The notes beneath the pieces are model-generated. The model was given only the letters and a program-made list of their open reading frames with translations. It was not told where the DNA came from and made no database searches. Made by a program: the position numbers and the translations under genes. A stretch of DNA of 9,461 nt, taken from positions 1-9,461 of the forward strand of contig JAVBPM010000008.1 of the NCBI GenBank assembly GCA_031549605.1, read 5' to 3'. The DNA comes from WRAI01 sp031549605. Lineage in GTDB: Bacteria > Bacillota > Clostridia > Oscillospirales > UBA929. Below are positions 1-6,366 of the stretch, piece after piece. Within the stretch, counting starts at the first letter, position 1. Each line of letters begins with the position of its first letter.

Positions 1-1806
1 GTCAAGACGGGCGCGCATGTGGCCAACAATCTCCAGACCCAGATTCTGCGCAATCTCCGATTGGCCGTGGTGGGCACCGGTCAGCGCCGTCAGCGCCTCG
101 GCCAGCCCGATAAAGCCGACGGTCAGCGTGCCGTGTTTGAGCACCTCGCCAATGGTGTCATCCTGCTTGAGCTTGTCGCTGTCCAGCCACACGCCCTGAC
201 CCATCAGGAACGGGAAGTTATAGACGTGCTTGGCCGCCTGCACATAGTAGCGCTCCAGCAGCTGGTCGACAACCAAATCAAGCTGGCGGTCGAGCTCTTC
301 AAAGAAATGGACGATGTTGCGGTTGGCCTTGATGGCCATGCGCGGCAGGTTGAGGCTGGTAAACGACAGGTTGCCGCGGCCGCTGCTGATTTCGCGGCTG
401 GGGTCATAGACGTTGCCCAGCACGCGCGTGCGGCAGCCCATGTACGACACCTGCGTGGCCGGATCCACCGCCTTGTAGTACTTGATGTTGTACGGCGCGT
501 CGACAAACCAGAAGATGGGGAACATACGCTTGGCGCTGACACGGCAGGCCAGCTTGAACAAATCGTAGTTGGGCTCGCCGGGGTTGTAGTTGATGCCTTC
601 TTTGACGCGGAAGACCTGAATGGGGAATATGGGCGTCTCGCCACGACCCAGACCCGCTTCGGTCGCCAGCAGCACATTGCGGATGACCATGCGGCCCTCG
701 GGCGAGGTGTCCATACCGTAGTTCACCGACGAGAACGGCGTCTGCGCGCCGGCACGGCTGTGCATCGTGTTGAGGTTGTGCACCACTGCCACCATCGCCT
801 TGTAGGTGGCGCGCTCGGTTTCCCGCTCGCCGTGCTTGCGGGCAAAGGCCTGTATCTGCTCGATTAGTTTTTTGTCGGACAGGCTCTCGGCCAGAAACTT
901 AGCCTCTTTTTTGGCGTAGCCGTTGTTGTCGGCCATGACCGGCTTGAGCTGATACTCGGCCAGCACTTGCTCCTGCACCTGCTTGGCCAGCGCGTCGGCG
1001 TTGTCCAGCCCGCCCAGCAGCTCCAGCGCACGCGCCAGATTGTCGCGGTAGAGGTGGGTGTAGGTCTTGGCCACGCCCAGCGCCAGACCGTAGTCAAAGT
1101 TCATAATGCTCTGGCCGCCATGCTGGTCGTTTTGGTTGGCTTGAATGGCGATACACGCCAGCGCCGCGTACGAAGAGATGTGGTTGGGCTCGCGCAGCGT
1201 GCCGTGGCCGGTTGAAAAACCGCCGTCAAACAGCTTGACGAGGTCAATCTGGCAGCAGGTGGTGGTCAGACCGTAGAAATCGAGGTCGTGGATATGGATG
1301 TCGCCCTCCTTGTGGGCGCGCGAATGCTCGGGCTTGAGCATGAACATATCGTAGAACTGCTTGGCGCCCTCGGTGCCGTACTTGAGCATGGTGCCCATGG
1401 CGGTGTTGCCGTCAATGTTGGCGTTTTCGCGCTTGACATCGCTGTCAACGGCCTTGGTGAAGGAGATGTCCTCGTAAATCTTCATCAGGCTGGTGTTCAT
1501 CTCGCGCTGACGGCTGCGGTTGGCGCGGTAGAGAATGTAGGCTTTGGCGGTGCGGACATGGCCGTTTTCAATCAGCACCTGCTCGACAACGTCCTGAATG
1601 CCCTCGACATCGGGCACGCTGTCGGGGTCGCGCATCAGCACCTCATAGACCTGTGCCGCCAATTTGGCGGCCACGTCGGCACGCGGTGTGCCGGTGGTGG
1701 CCTGAAAGGCCTTTTCAATCGCGCGCGCAATTTTGTCAACGTCAAAAGACACGACGCGACCGTCGCGCTTCTTGATGGAGTCTACGGCTAAATACTTGTC
1801 GGTCAT
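1..1806 (-). CDS. nrdD: Anaerobic (class III) ribonucleoside-triphosphate reductase, 3' end cut by window edge
   Basis: The frame is open from an ATG at 1806 to the window edge, giving 602 residues. It makes deoxyribonucleotides from ribonucleoside triphosphates in the cytoplasm without oxygen, using a glycyl radical set up by the activase NrdG. Residues about 8-97 are an ATP-cone (VDSIKKRDGRVVSFD at the start), the allosteric nucleotide site. The catalytic barrel follows, with GDIHIHDLDFY at 168-178, the pair C184/C185, and C458 in the loop MGCRTRV, which fits the thiyl-radical cysteine of the family. Family proteins run to about 700 residues, so roughly 100 are missing here, including the zinc cysteines and the C-terminal glycyl-radical loop; nothing suggests a real truncation. 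The start is supported by GGAGG seven bases upstream. The gene is first in its transcript and is preceded by NrdR boxes. nrdG is expected beyond the left edge but cannot be seen. Confidence 0.96.
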   Translation of the reverse strand, partial: MTDKYLAVDSIKKRDGRVVSFDVDKIARAIEKAFQATTGTPRADVAAKLAAQVYEVLMRDPDSVPDVEGIQDVVEQVLIENGHVRTAKAYILYRANRSRQREMNTSLMKIYEDISFTKAVDSDVKRENANIDGNTAMGTMLKYGTEGAKQFYDMFMLKPEHSRAHKEGDIHIHDLDFYGLTTTCCQIDLVKLFDGGFSTGHGTLREPNHISSYAALACIAIQANQNDQHGGQSIMNFDYGLALGVAKTYTHLYRDNLARALELLGGLDNADALAKQVQEQVLAEYQLKPVMADNNGYAKKEAKFLAESLSDKKLIEQIQAFARKHGERETERATYKAMVAVVHNLNTMHSRAGAQTPFSSVNYGMDTSPEGRMVIRNVLLATEAGLGRGETPIFPIQVFRVKEGINYNPGEPNYDLFKLACRVSAKRMFPIFWFVDAPYNIKYYKAVDPATQVSYMGCRTRVLGNVYDPSREISSGRGNLSFTSLNLPRMAIKANRNIVHFFEELDRQLDLVVDQLLERYYVQAAKHVYNFPFLMGQGVWLDSDKLKQDDTIGEVLKHGTLTVGFIGLAEALTALTGAHHGQSEIAQNLGLEIVGHMRARLD

Positions 1807-1887
1807 ACGTTTACCCTCCGGTTCTCTTCTGTCCAAAATAATTATGTAAAACGGGGCGGTGACGTCGTTGTTGATTTTCAACGCAAA

Positions 1888-1935
1888 CCACAAGATGTAG
1901 TGTGTCATACCCCTTTTATCATGTGTATGTAGTGT
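1888..1935 (-). promoter_or_regulatory. Tandem NrdR boxes at the nrdD promoter
   Basis: Read on the minus strand, 1903-1888 is ACACTACATCTTGTGG, a close match to the NrdR box consensus (ACACwATATCTTGTGk type). A second, weaker box, ACACTACATACACATG, lies at 1935-1920 and shares nine contiguous bases with the first. The offset is 32 bases, about three helical turns, as is usual for paired NrdR boxes. One box overlaps the -10 and the other lies just downstream in the leader. NrdR is the zinc-finger/ATP-cone repressor that senses ATP/dATP, so the expected effect is repression of nrdD when dATP is high. The nrdR gene itself is not in the window. Confidence 0.82.
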
Positions 1936-1959
1936 ATCGCCCTGTGACGTGCTTGTCAA
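1931..1959 (-). promoter_or_regulatory. nrdD promoter (sigma-A type)
   Basis: On the minus strand a perfect -35 TTGACA (1959-1954) is followed after exactly 17 bases by TACACT (1936-1931), which matches four of six bases of the -10 consensus. Transcription would start near 1924. The -10 hexamer runs into the first NrdR box, so NrdR binding should block polymerase directly. Confidence 0.75.
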
Positions 1960-2083
1960 GCCTCTGATGTGGCGGCGCAAAAAACGGCAGTTTTCGGCAA
2001 GGTGAGACGCGCCAACCACTTGCGGTCGTGCCGTCTGAATATGCAGGATAAATTTTATGTGATTTTTTTCTTGCAATGGACAT

Positions 2084-2130
2084 TGACAAGATGTGGGCGA
2101 CCAGCTGACCGACACCACAAGATATAGTGG
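2084..2130. promoter_or_regulatory. Second tandem pair of NrdR-like boxes, target unclear
   Basis: CCACAAGATATAGTGG at 2115-2130 is a strong NrdR box, closer to consensus at its centre than those at nrdD. A degenerate partner, TGACAAGATGTGGGCG, lies at 2084-2099, offset by 31 bases and matching at 10 of 16 positions including ACAAGAT. The pair lies about 195 bases from the nrdD pair and about 90-130 bases upstream of the asnA promoter. A TTGACA at 2083-2088 overlaps the weaker box, but no fitting -10 follows it. The pair could be a distal operator for nrdD or serve an unrecognised promoter. Confidence 0.65.
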
Positions 2131-2216
2131 TGGCTGCACGCCGCTACTTTCCATAATATTGTTTACCAACCGAGGGCGTCGGCGGCCAAAACGGCGTTGC
2201 CACGGCGCTTGAACTG

Positions 2217-2245
2217 TTGACAGTAGCTGGTCAAAATGGTAGACT
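2217..2245 (+). promoter_or_regulatory. Promoter of the asnA operon
   Basis: A perfect -35 TTGACA (2217-2222) is followed after 17 bases by TAGACT (2240-2245), which matches four of six bases of the -10 consensus including the first T-A and the final T. The predicted transcript start near 2252 lies about 20 bases before the asnA ATG. This also argues against the upstream in-frame GTG at 2246 as the translation start. Confidence 0.72.
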
Positions 2246-2272
2246 GTGGCGTGCCGAAAGGGGGCAAAACAC

Positions 2273-3265
2273 ATGAGCAGAACTCACATTCCCGAAGGCT
2301 ATCGGCCGCTGATGGGCCTCTACGAAACACAGATGGAAATTGGCGCCATCAAGCGTGTTTTTGAGGACAAGCTGGCCGTATCGCTCAACCTCAAGCGCGT
2401 ATCGGCGCCGCTGTTTGTACAGCCGCAGACGGGGTTAAACGACAATCTGAGCGGCGTGGAGCGGCCTGTGTCTTTTGATTTGCCCGCCGCCGATTGCGAC
2501 GCGCAGGTCGTGCAGTCGCTGGCCAAATGGAAGCGCATGGCGCTGCACCGCTACGGTTTTGAACCGGGCGTCGGCCTGTATACCGATATGAACGCCATCC
2601 GCCGTGACGAGGCCTTTGACAATTTTCACTCGGCCTACGTCGACCAGTGGGACTGGGAGCGCGTACTGGCCGACGACGAGCGCAACGAGACAGCGCTCAA
2701 ACGCACGGTGCGCACCATCGCCGGCGTCATCGCCGACACAGCGCAGTTTTTGCGCCTGCCGGTGCGACCCGAGCGCGAGGTAACCTTTGTCACCTCGCAA
2801 CAGCTGGAGGACCTGTTTCCCGCGCTGACGCCCGAGCAGCGCGAAAACGCCTTTGTCAAGGAGCACCCGACCACCTTTGTGCTGCAAATCGGCGGAGCGC
2901 TGCGCTCGGGACAACCGCACGGCAGCCGCTCGCCCGACTACGACGACTGGACGCTCAACGGCGACCTGCTCTATTACAACGAGCTGCACGACAGTGCGCT
3001 GGAGCTGTCGTCCATGGGCATCCGCGTCGACGCGGCTACGCTGGATCGCCAGCTGACGCTGTCCGGCTGCGACGATAGGCGCACGCTAGCATACCACAAG
3101 ATGTTGTTAGCGGGACAGCTGCCGCAGACCATTGGCGGCGGCATTGGCCAATCGCGGCTGTGCATGCTGCTGCTGCAAAAGGCGCACATTGGCGAGGTGC
3201 AGGTGTCGGTCTGGGACGACGAAACGGTGCAAATCTGCCAACAGCAAGGCATTACGCTATTATAA
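2273..3265 (+). CDS. asnA: Aspartate-ammonia ligase (asparagine synthetase A)
   Basis: This cytoplasmic enzyme makes asparagine from aspartate, ammonia and ATP, releasing AMP and pyrophosphate. Its fold resembles the catalytic core of class II aminoacyl-tRNA synthetases. The product is 330 residues, the same as E. coli AsnA, and carries its hallmark blocks in order: DNLSG (57-61), SLAKWKR (82-88), YVDQWDWERV (122-131), PDYDDW (221-226), LNGD (228-231), ELSSMGIRVD (244-253) and PQTIGGGIGQSRL (284-296). I chose the ATG at 2273 because AAAGGGGG sits just upstream and the length matches the family. An in-frame GTG at 2246 would add nine residues but lies at the promoter. asnA is the first gene of a tight rightward unit. 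Its grouping with envelope genes may be transcriptional convenience only. Confidence 0.96.
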   Translation: MSRTHIPEGYRPLMGLYETQMEIGAIKRVFEDKLAVSLNLKRVSAPLFVQPQTGLNDNLSGVERPVSFDLPAADCDAQVVQSLAKWKRMALHRYGFEPGVGLYTDMNAIRRDEAFDNFHSAYVDQWDWERVLADDERNETALKRTVRTIAGVIADTAQFLRLPVRPEREVTFVTSQQLEDLFPALTPEQRENAFVKEHPTTFVLQIGGALRSGQPHGSRSPDYDDWTLNGDLLYYNELHDSALELSSMGIRVDAATLDRQLTLSGCDDRRTLAYHKMLLAGQLPQTIGGGIGQSRLCMLLLQKAHIGEVQVSVWDDETVQICQQQGITLL

Positions 3266-3281
3266 CTGGGGAGGAACTGTC

Positions 3282-3872
3282 GTGAAAGTTGTAAACGAAA
3301 AGGGAAAGCTCTTTGGCCTCATCAACCTCGTAGACCTGCTGCTGATTGTAGCCGTTGTGGTTGTCGGCGTGTTTGGCGCCACAATGGTGGCCAGAAAGGT
3401 GGAGGACGTAGCCGAGTCGAAAAAAACCAAGTACGTTGAGATTGAGTTTACCGTCATCGCACGCAACGTCATGCCCGAAATGGCCGAGGACATTGTCAAG
3501 AATATTCCCGACAACACCAAGATGATTGCCGGAACGTCTTACATTTCCAATTTCTATATCACGCATGCGGAAATTACCCCGACCAAGCTGACGGCGGTTG
3601 ACAGCACGGGCAAGATCGTCATAGCCCCGGACCCGCTTGACCGCAAGGACATTATCTACACGGTAAAAGCGCTGACCGTTGCACCGACAGACAATAACCC
3701 CATCTATGTGGCCGACAGCCAGGAGGTGCGCGTCGGTGTCGGCTTCTTTGTCAAAACCAGCACGACTGAAATGCGCGGAACCGTTGAGTCCATGACCGTC
3801 GGTACACCCTTTGAAAATGCCGATTACGACGCCGATAAACCGGCGTCATGGAACTGGAAGCCGGCGGCATGA
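3282..3872 (+). CDS. DUF4330-type membrane-anchored protein
   Basis: The product has 196 residues and unknown biochemical function. It opens with the pattern I associate with DUF4330 proteins of Clostridia, KGKLFGLINLVDLLLIV at about residues 8-23. The hydrophobic segment at about 15-37 (with the run VAVVVVGVFG) should be a single membrane anchor. The rest (about 40-196) is soluble, rich in beta-type sequence, and probably outside the cell, with no cysteines and no catalytic motif that I recognise. The start is a GTG at 3282 with GGGGAGG seven bases upstream. A longer frame runs upstream from 3132, but its first 50 residues overlap asnA and are cysteine/arginine-rich shadow sequence. The gap to asnA is 16 bases, and its stop overlaps the next start, so it is probably translationally coupled to the ligase-like protein and may work with it. 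Confidence 0.8.
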   Translation: MKVVNEKGKLFGLINLVDLLLIVAVVVVGVFGATMVARKVEDVAESKKTKYVEIEFTVIARNVMPEMAEDIVKNIPDNTKMIAGTSYISNFYITHAEITPTKLTAVDSTGKIVIAPDPLDRKDIIYTVKALTVAPTDNNPIYVADSQEVRVGVGFFVKTSTTEMRGTVESMTVGTPFENADYDADKPASWNWKPAA

Positions 3873-5425
3873 TTTGGCAAAACAGCCTCGCCAGCCGTGC
3901 TTGGCGCTATGTAGACGGCGTGGCACGGCAGAGCGTCATGGCATCCGCCTGTCGCGCGTTCAAGCGGATGCTGTTCAACTGCGCGATTGTGCGTTTCTTT
4001 GTTTGGATACTGGAACGTGACAGCGCGACCGAGACGTCGTGGTACAAACGCGCGCTGCAGGCCGTCAACGGATGGCTTTTCACCGTAGGACAAGCGTTGG
4101 CCCGCGGCTACCGCAACTGCCTGTTGGCCAAGCTGCTGGCACCGCTTAACTGGCGTGCCGCCTGTCGGAGCAGCCGGTTGGCGTTCTCGCCGCGCAGGGC
4201 CTATATCTTTTTGCTGGCGCTGTTTTTGCCCATTGACGCGTTGTTGCGCCGCTTCTTTGAGGGCTCAATTATCAGCTCCTATTGGGACGAGGTATTTCTA
4301 ATCGTCGGCCTCCTGCTGGTTGTGCAACAGCGCATGCAAAAGAAGCTGACGTCGCCGGCCACCGGCATAGACATCGCCATGGCCTTCTTCCTTGGCGTCA
4401 GTCTGTACCTCTGCTTCTTCAATTCGCCCGATTTGGGTATTGGCATTGAGGGGCTGCGCGCTGTCGTGCAGTACATGGGCTTTTTCTATGTGTTGTCGCG
4501 TTTAATTGAGACGCGCAGCGACGTCAACCTGTTCCTCTATACCTTCCTGCTGCTCGGGGTTGGACTGGCGCTGCACGGCGTTTACCAATACGTCGTCGGC
4601 GCGCCGATGCTGGGCAACTGGGTGGCCAAGGCGGAGGCCGACTTGCGCACACGCGTGTATTCCATTGTCGGCAGCCCCAACATTTTCGGCTCCATTCTGG
4701 TGCTGTTCACGCCGGTTATGTTTGCCATGACCTATGTTTGGAAAAAATGGTGGCTCAAGTTGGCGGCGTGGGCAGCGACAGGCACCATGGTGCTGGCCTG
4801 CCTGTTCACCTTCTCGCGTGGTGCGTGGCTGGGTATGCTACTGGCCGTGCTGCTGTTTGCCATCATTGTCGACCGGCGCCTGCTGCTGCTGATGGGACTC
4901 GCCAGTGTTATGGCGCTAGCCGTGCCGTCCATCATGGCACGTGTCGAGATTTTGTTTACGCCGCAGTTTCAAAAGTTGTCGGACAAGGGCGGGCGTTCGC
5001 TGCGCTGGGACTTTGGGCTAGAGCTGTGGCAGGAAAACAACATTTGGAAGGGCTACGGACTCGGTCGCTTTGGCGGCGCTGTGGCCATGAACAATCAGGT
5101 CGAACCCGGCATGAAGTATTTCTATATGGACAACTACTACCTCAAAACGCTGGTTGAAATGGGGTTGTATGGCTTGATTTCCTTTGCCGTGCTGTGCCTG
5201 ACCGGTCTGTTCCAAACCGTGCGCGCCATGTTTGCTGTGCGTGATGACCGCCGCCAGTTGGCACTGCCCGCCGCCATTTTCTGTGGTTGCTGTGGTGTGC
5301 TGCTGCACTGCTACTTTGAAAATATCTTCGAGGTGCCCTATATGGTGGCCTATTTCTGGGCGCTGCTGGCCGTAGCCAGCCGCCTGCCGGCGCTCAACCG
5401 CGCTGAGCCCGCGCCCATCGACTGA
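3869..5425 (+). CDS. O-antigen ligase / polysaccharide polymerase family membrane protein (Wzy_C)
   Basis: The product has 518 residues and many membrane segments, roughly between 111 and 505. The diagnostic features are RVYSIVGSPNIFGSIL (262-277), FTFSRGAWLGM (313-323), a long extracytoplasmic loop at about 355-420 with GYGLGRFGG (395-403), and MDNYYLKTLVEMGLYGL (420-436). This is the arrangement of the Wzy/WaaL superfamily, which joins lipid-linked glycans to each other or to an acceptor at the outer face of the membrane. In a Gram-positive cell the likely role is polymerising or attaching a surface polysaccharide; the substrate is unknown. The first 110 residues are a basic, mostly soluble extension of unclear role. 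I chose the ATG at 3869, which overlaps the previous TGA (ATGA) and has GGAAG eight bases upstream. An ATG at 3848 would add seven residues. Confidence 0.9.
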   Translation: MIWQNSLASRAWRYVDGVARQSVMASACRAFKRMLFNCAIVRFFVWILERDSATETSWYKRALQAVNGWLFTVGQALARGYRNCLLAKLLAPLNWRAACRSSRLAFSPRRAYIFLLALFLPIDALLRRFFEGSIISSYWDEVFLIVGLLLVVQQRMQKKLTSPATGIDIAMAFFLGVSLYLCFFNSPDLGIGIEGLRAVVQYMGFFYVLSRLIETRSDVNLFLYTFLLLGVGLALHGVYQYVVGAPMLGNWVAKAEADLRTRVYSIVGSPNIFGSILVLFTPVMFAMTYVWKKWWLKLAAWAATGTMVLACLFTFSRGAWLGMLLAVLLFAIIVDRRLLLLMGLASVMALAVPSIMARVEILFTPQFQKLSDKGGRSLRWDFGLELWQENNIWKGYGLGRFGGAVAMNNQVEPGMKYFYMDNYYLKTLVEMGLYGLISFAVLCLTGLFQTVRAMFAVRDDRRQLALPAAIFCGCCGVLLHCYFENIFEVPYMVAYFWALLAVASRLPALNRAEPAPID

Positions 5426-5476
5426 CGCATATTTGTCCGCTTCCGACCATACAGTGTGGTGGAAGGGGAGACAAGT

Positions 5477-6010
5477 ATGCAACAGGTTAAACCATTTTTT
5501 CAACGCTTCAAAGTGCCCATTGTCCTGGCTTTGTCGCTGTTGGCCGGACTGTTTATCGGACTGTCCGCCGGCGACGGTGACGGCTGCGCCACCGACGAGT
5601 GTAAGCTGCTGTGCCACGCGCTGGGCGCGACGTATACCGTTGACGGACAGCCCATTGCCTTGAAGGGCGGCCGCCAGCTGCAACCGTCGCCGAGCGGTCA
5701 GCCGGTTGTGACCACGCAAATCGTGCGCCTGCCGGTGCGTGGCACACTCGAGGGTGCGCCTGGACTGGTGTCAGCCATCGTGCTGGATCGTCAGACGCCC
5801 GAGCAAAGCGGCCTCTATGTGGCCGTCGCCTACCTAAAGGACGGCGACGTCAGCGGCTCCAATGCGCTGCCGTTGGCCGATCAGGCGGCCATAGACGACA
5901 TCAGCTTTCAAGACGGTATGCTGTGGGTCACTTACCGGCCCGACGCGTCGCAGCAGCAGCTGCTGCGCCAGTACGCGTGGAAGGACGGCGGTCTGCAGCA
6001 AGTCGGATAG
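5477..6010 (+). CDS. Small membrane-anchored extracytoplasmic protein, function unknown
   Basis: I do not recognise this 177-residue protein. It has a short basic N-terminus (MQQVKPFFQRFK), one hydrophobic helix at about 13-30, and then a soluble domain. Three cysteines (C37, C42, C46) follow the membrane segment closely and could form a disulfide or bind metal outside the cell. There is no lipobox, since the first cysteine follows an Asp/Gly run rather than a small-residue cleavage motif. The remaining sequence looks beta-rich, with no catalytic motif. I chose the ATG at 5477, which follows AAGGGGAG at a spacing of six; an in-frame GTG at 5456 lies upstream of that site. It is the last gene of the asnA unit, 51 bases after the ligase-like gene, so a role in the same surface pathway is an inference from position. 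Confidence 0.8.
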   Translation: MQQVKPFFQRFKVPIVLALSLLAGLFIGLSAGDGDGCATDECKLLCHALGATYTVDGQPIALKGGRQLQPSPSGQPVVTTQIVRLPVRGTLEGAPGLVSAIVLDRQTPEQSGLYVAVAYLKDGDVSGSNALPLADQAAIDDISFQDGMLWVTYRPDASQQQLLRQYAWKDGGLQQVG

Positions 6011-6019
6011 CAACATCAC

Positions 6020-6040
6020 AACAGGGTGCCAAACCGGCAC
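6020..6040 (+). repeat. Left copy of a 21-base direct repeat flanking element copy 1
   Basis: These 21 bases are repeated without a mismatch at 6261-6281, and the two copies bracket the 216-base element. The repeat contains the start of a hairpin (GGTGCC, loop AAACC, GGCAC). Here it runs into GCTGCAGACTG and has no T-tract, so this copy is not a convincing terminator by itself. It could be the left half of a target duplication made by insertion into a terminator. Confidence 0.8.
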
Positions 6041-6044
6041 GCTG

Positions 6045-6260
6045 CAGACTGACAAAAACGTGCGCAGGCAAAGAAACGCTGTCCGTCGGCGTACGATGGT
6101 ACGCTAGGACAGCGTTTCTGCGGCAAGTAAAACCATTGCGGCGCAGCGACCTTATTGATGCGCCGCAAATCATTAGCGGAGAAGTGAAACGCAGCCTTAC
6201 GTCGCTGCTTTCTCTCGTTTCTGACACTGGTTTTACGGTGCGCGCTTTTTTGACAGTCTG
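6045..6260 (+). repeat. 216-base dispersed element with terminal inverted repeats, copy 1 (MITE/REP-like)
   Basis: The left end CAGACTGACAAA pairs with the right end TTTTTTGACAGTCTG as an imperfect terminal inverted repeat. A second copy of the same length and orientation lies at 7561-7776, with about 28 differences and no gaps by eye. Internal hairpins are: 6073-6084 with 6107-6118 (12 bp perfect, enclosing GCGTAC/GTACGC); 6136-6145 with 6159-6168 (10 bp); and a weaker stem around 6186-6211. No protein-coding frame is plausible. It could be a non-autonomous transposable element, a REP/BIME-type repeat, or a structured RNA; the inverted ends favour a mobile origin. I cannot name the family. 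Confidence 0.75.
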
Positions 6261-6294
6261 AACAGGGTGCCAAACCGGCACCTTGTTACTTTTT
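6261..6294 (+). terminator. Intrinsic terminator containing the right 21-base direct repeat
   Basis: AACAGGGTGCC (6261-6271) pairs with GGCACCTTGTT (6277-6287) around the loop AAACC, giving 11 pairs with one G-U. The T-tract ACTTTTT follows at 6288-6294. Its first 21 bases are identical to 6020-6040. It would end transcription of the asnA operon after it has passed through the element. Confidence 0.75.
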
Positions 6295-6366
6295 GTTGCG
6301 AAAGTGGCGGCGGTGTGTTACCATGGGAAACGCGAAGCCAACCGCGCAAGAGGTAGGAGGAACCCG

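Larger units (their letters stand above)
1807..2272. other. Divergent intergenic control region between nrdD and asnA
   Basis: This stretch of 466 bases has no credible gene. It holds the nrdD promoter, two tandem pairs of NrdR-like boxes and the asnA promoter, each listed separately. The nrdD leader, from about 1924 to 1807, is roughly 118 bases long and shows no riboswitch or attenuator that I can recognise. The parts from about 1960 to 2082 and from 2131 to 2216 have no feature I can name. The only plus-strand frame I checked there, from the ATG near 1966, stops after about a dozen codons. Confidence 0.8.

Noticed and set aside
19..867. Long plus-strand open frame of 282 codons
   Set aside because: It lies antisense within nrdD, whose minus-strand reading gives a continuous, recognisable enzyme. 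The plus-strand translation is rich in Val/Ala/His/Arg, as expected for a shadow frame in GC-rich DNA.
2246..2272. Upstream GTG start for asnA
   Set aside because: It sits right next to the predicted -10 and at the transcript start, without a ribosome binding site. The ATG at 2273 has a strong one and gives the standard 330-residue length.
2435..2989. Minus-strand frame of 184 codons
   Set aside because: It is antisense to asnA, which matches its family over the full length. The frame has no good start context and no recognisable motif.
5018..5719. Minus-strand frame of 233 codons
   Set aside because: It crosses the end of the ligase-like gene and the start of the next gene, both well supported on the plus strand. 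Its translation is Gln/His-rich with no domain.
6250..6278. Outward promoter from the right end of the element (TTGACA at 6250-6255, also at 7766-7771)
   Set aside because: The -35-like hexamer is present in both copies, but no acceptable -10 follows at 16-18 bases in either.
6016..6281. Open frames through the first 216-base element on both strands
   Set aside because: The frames depend on inverted-repeat sequence, do not hold up as a conserved protein between the two copies, and lack good ribosome binding sites. The differences between copies track stem structure rather than codons.
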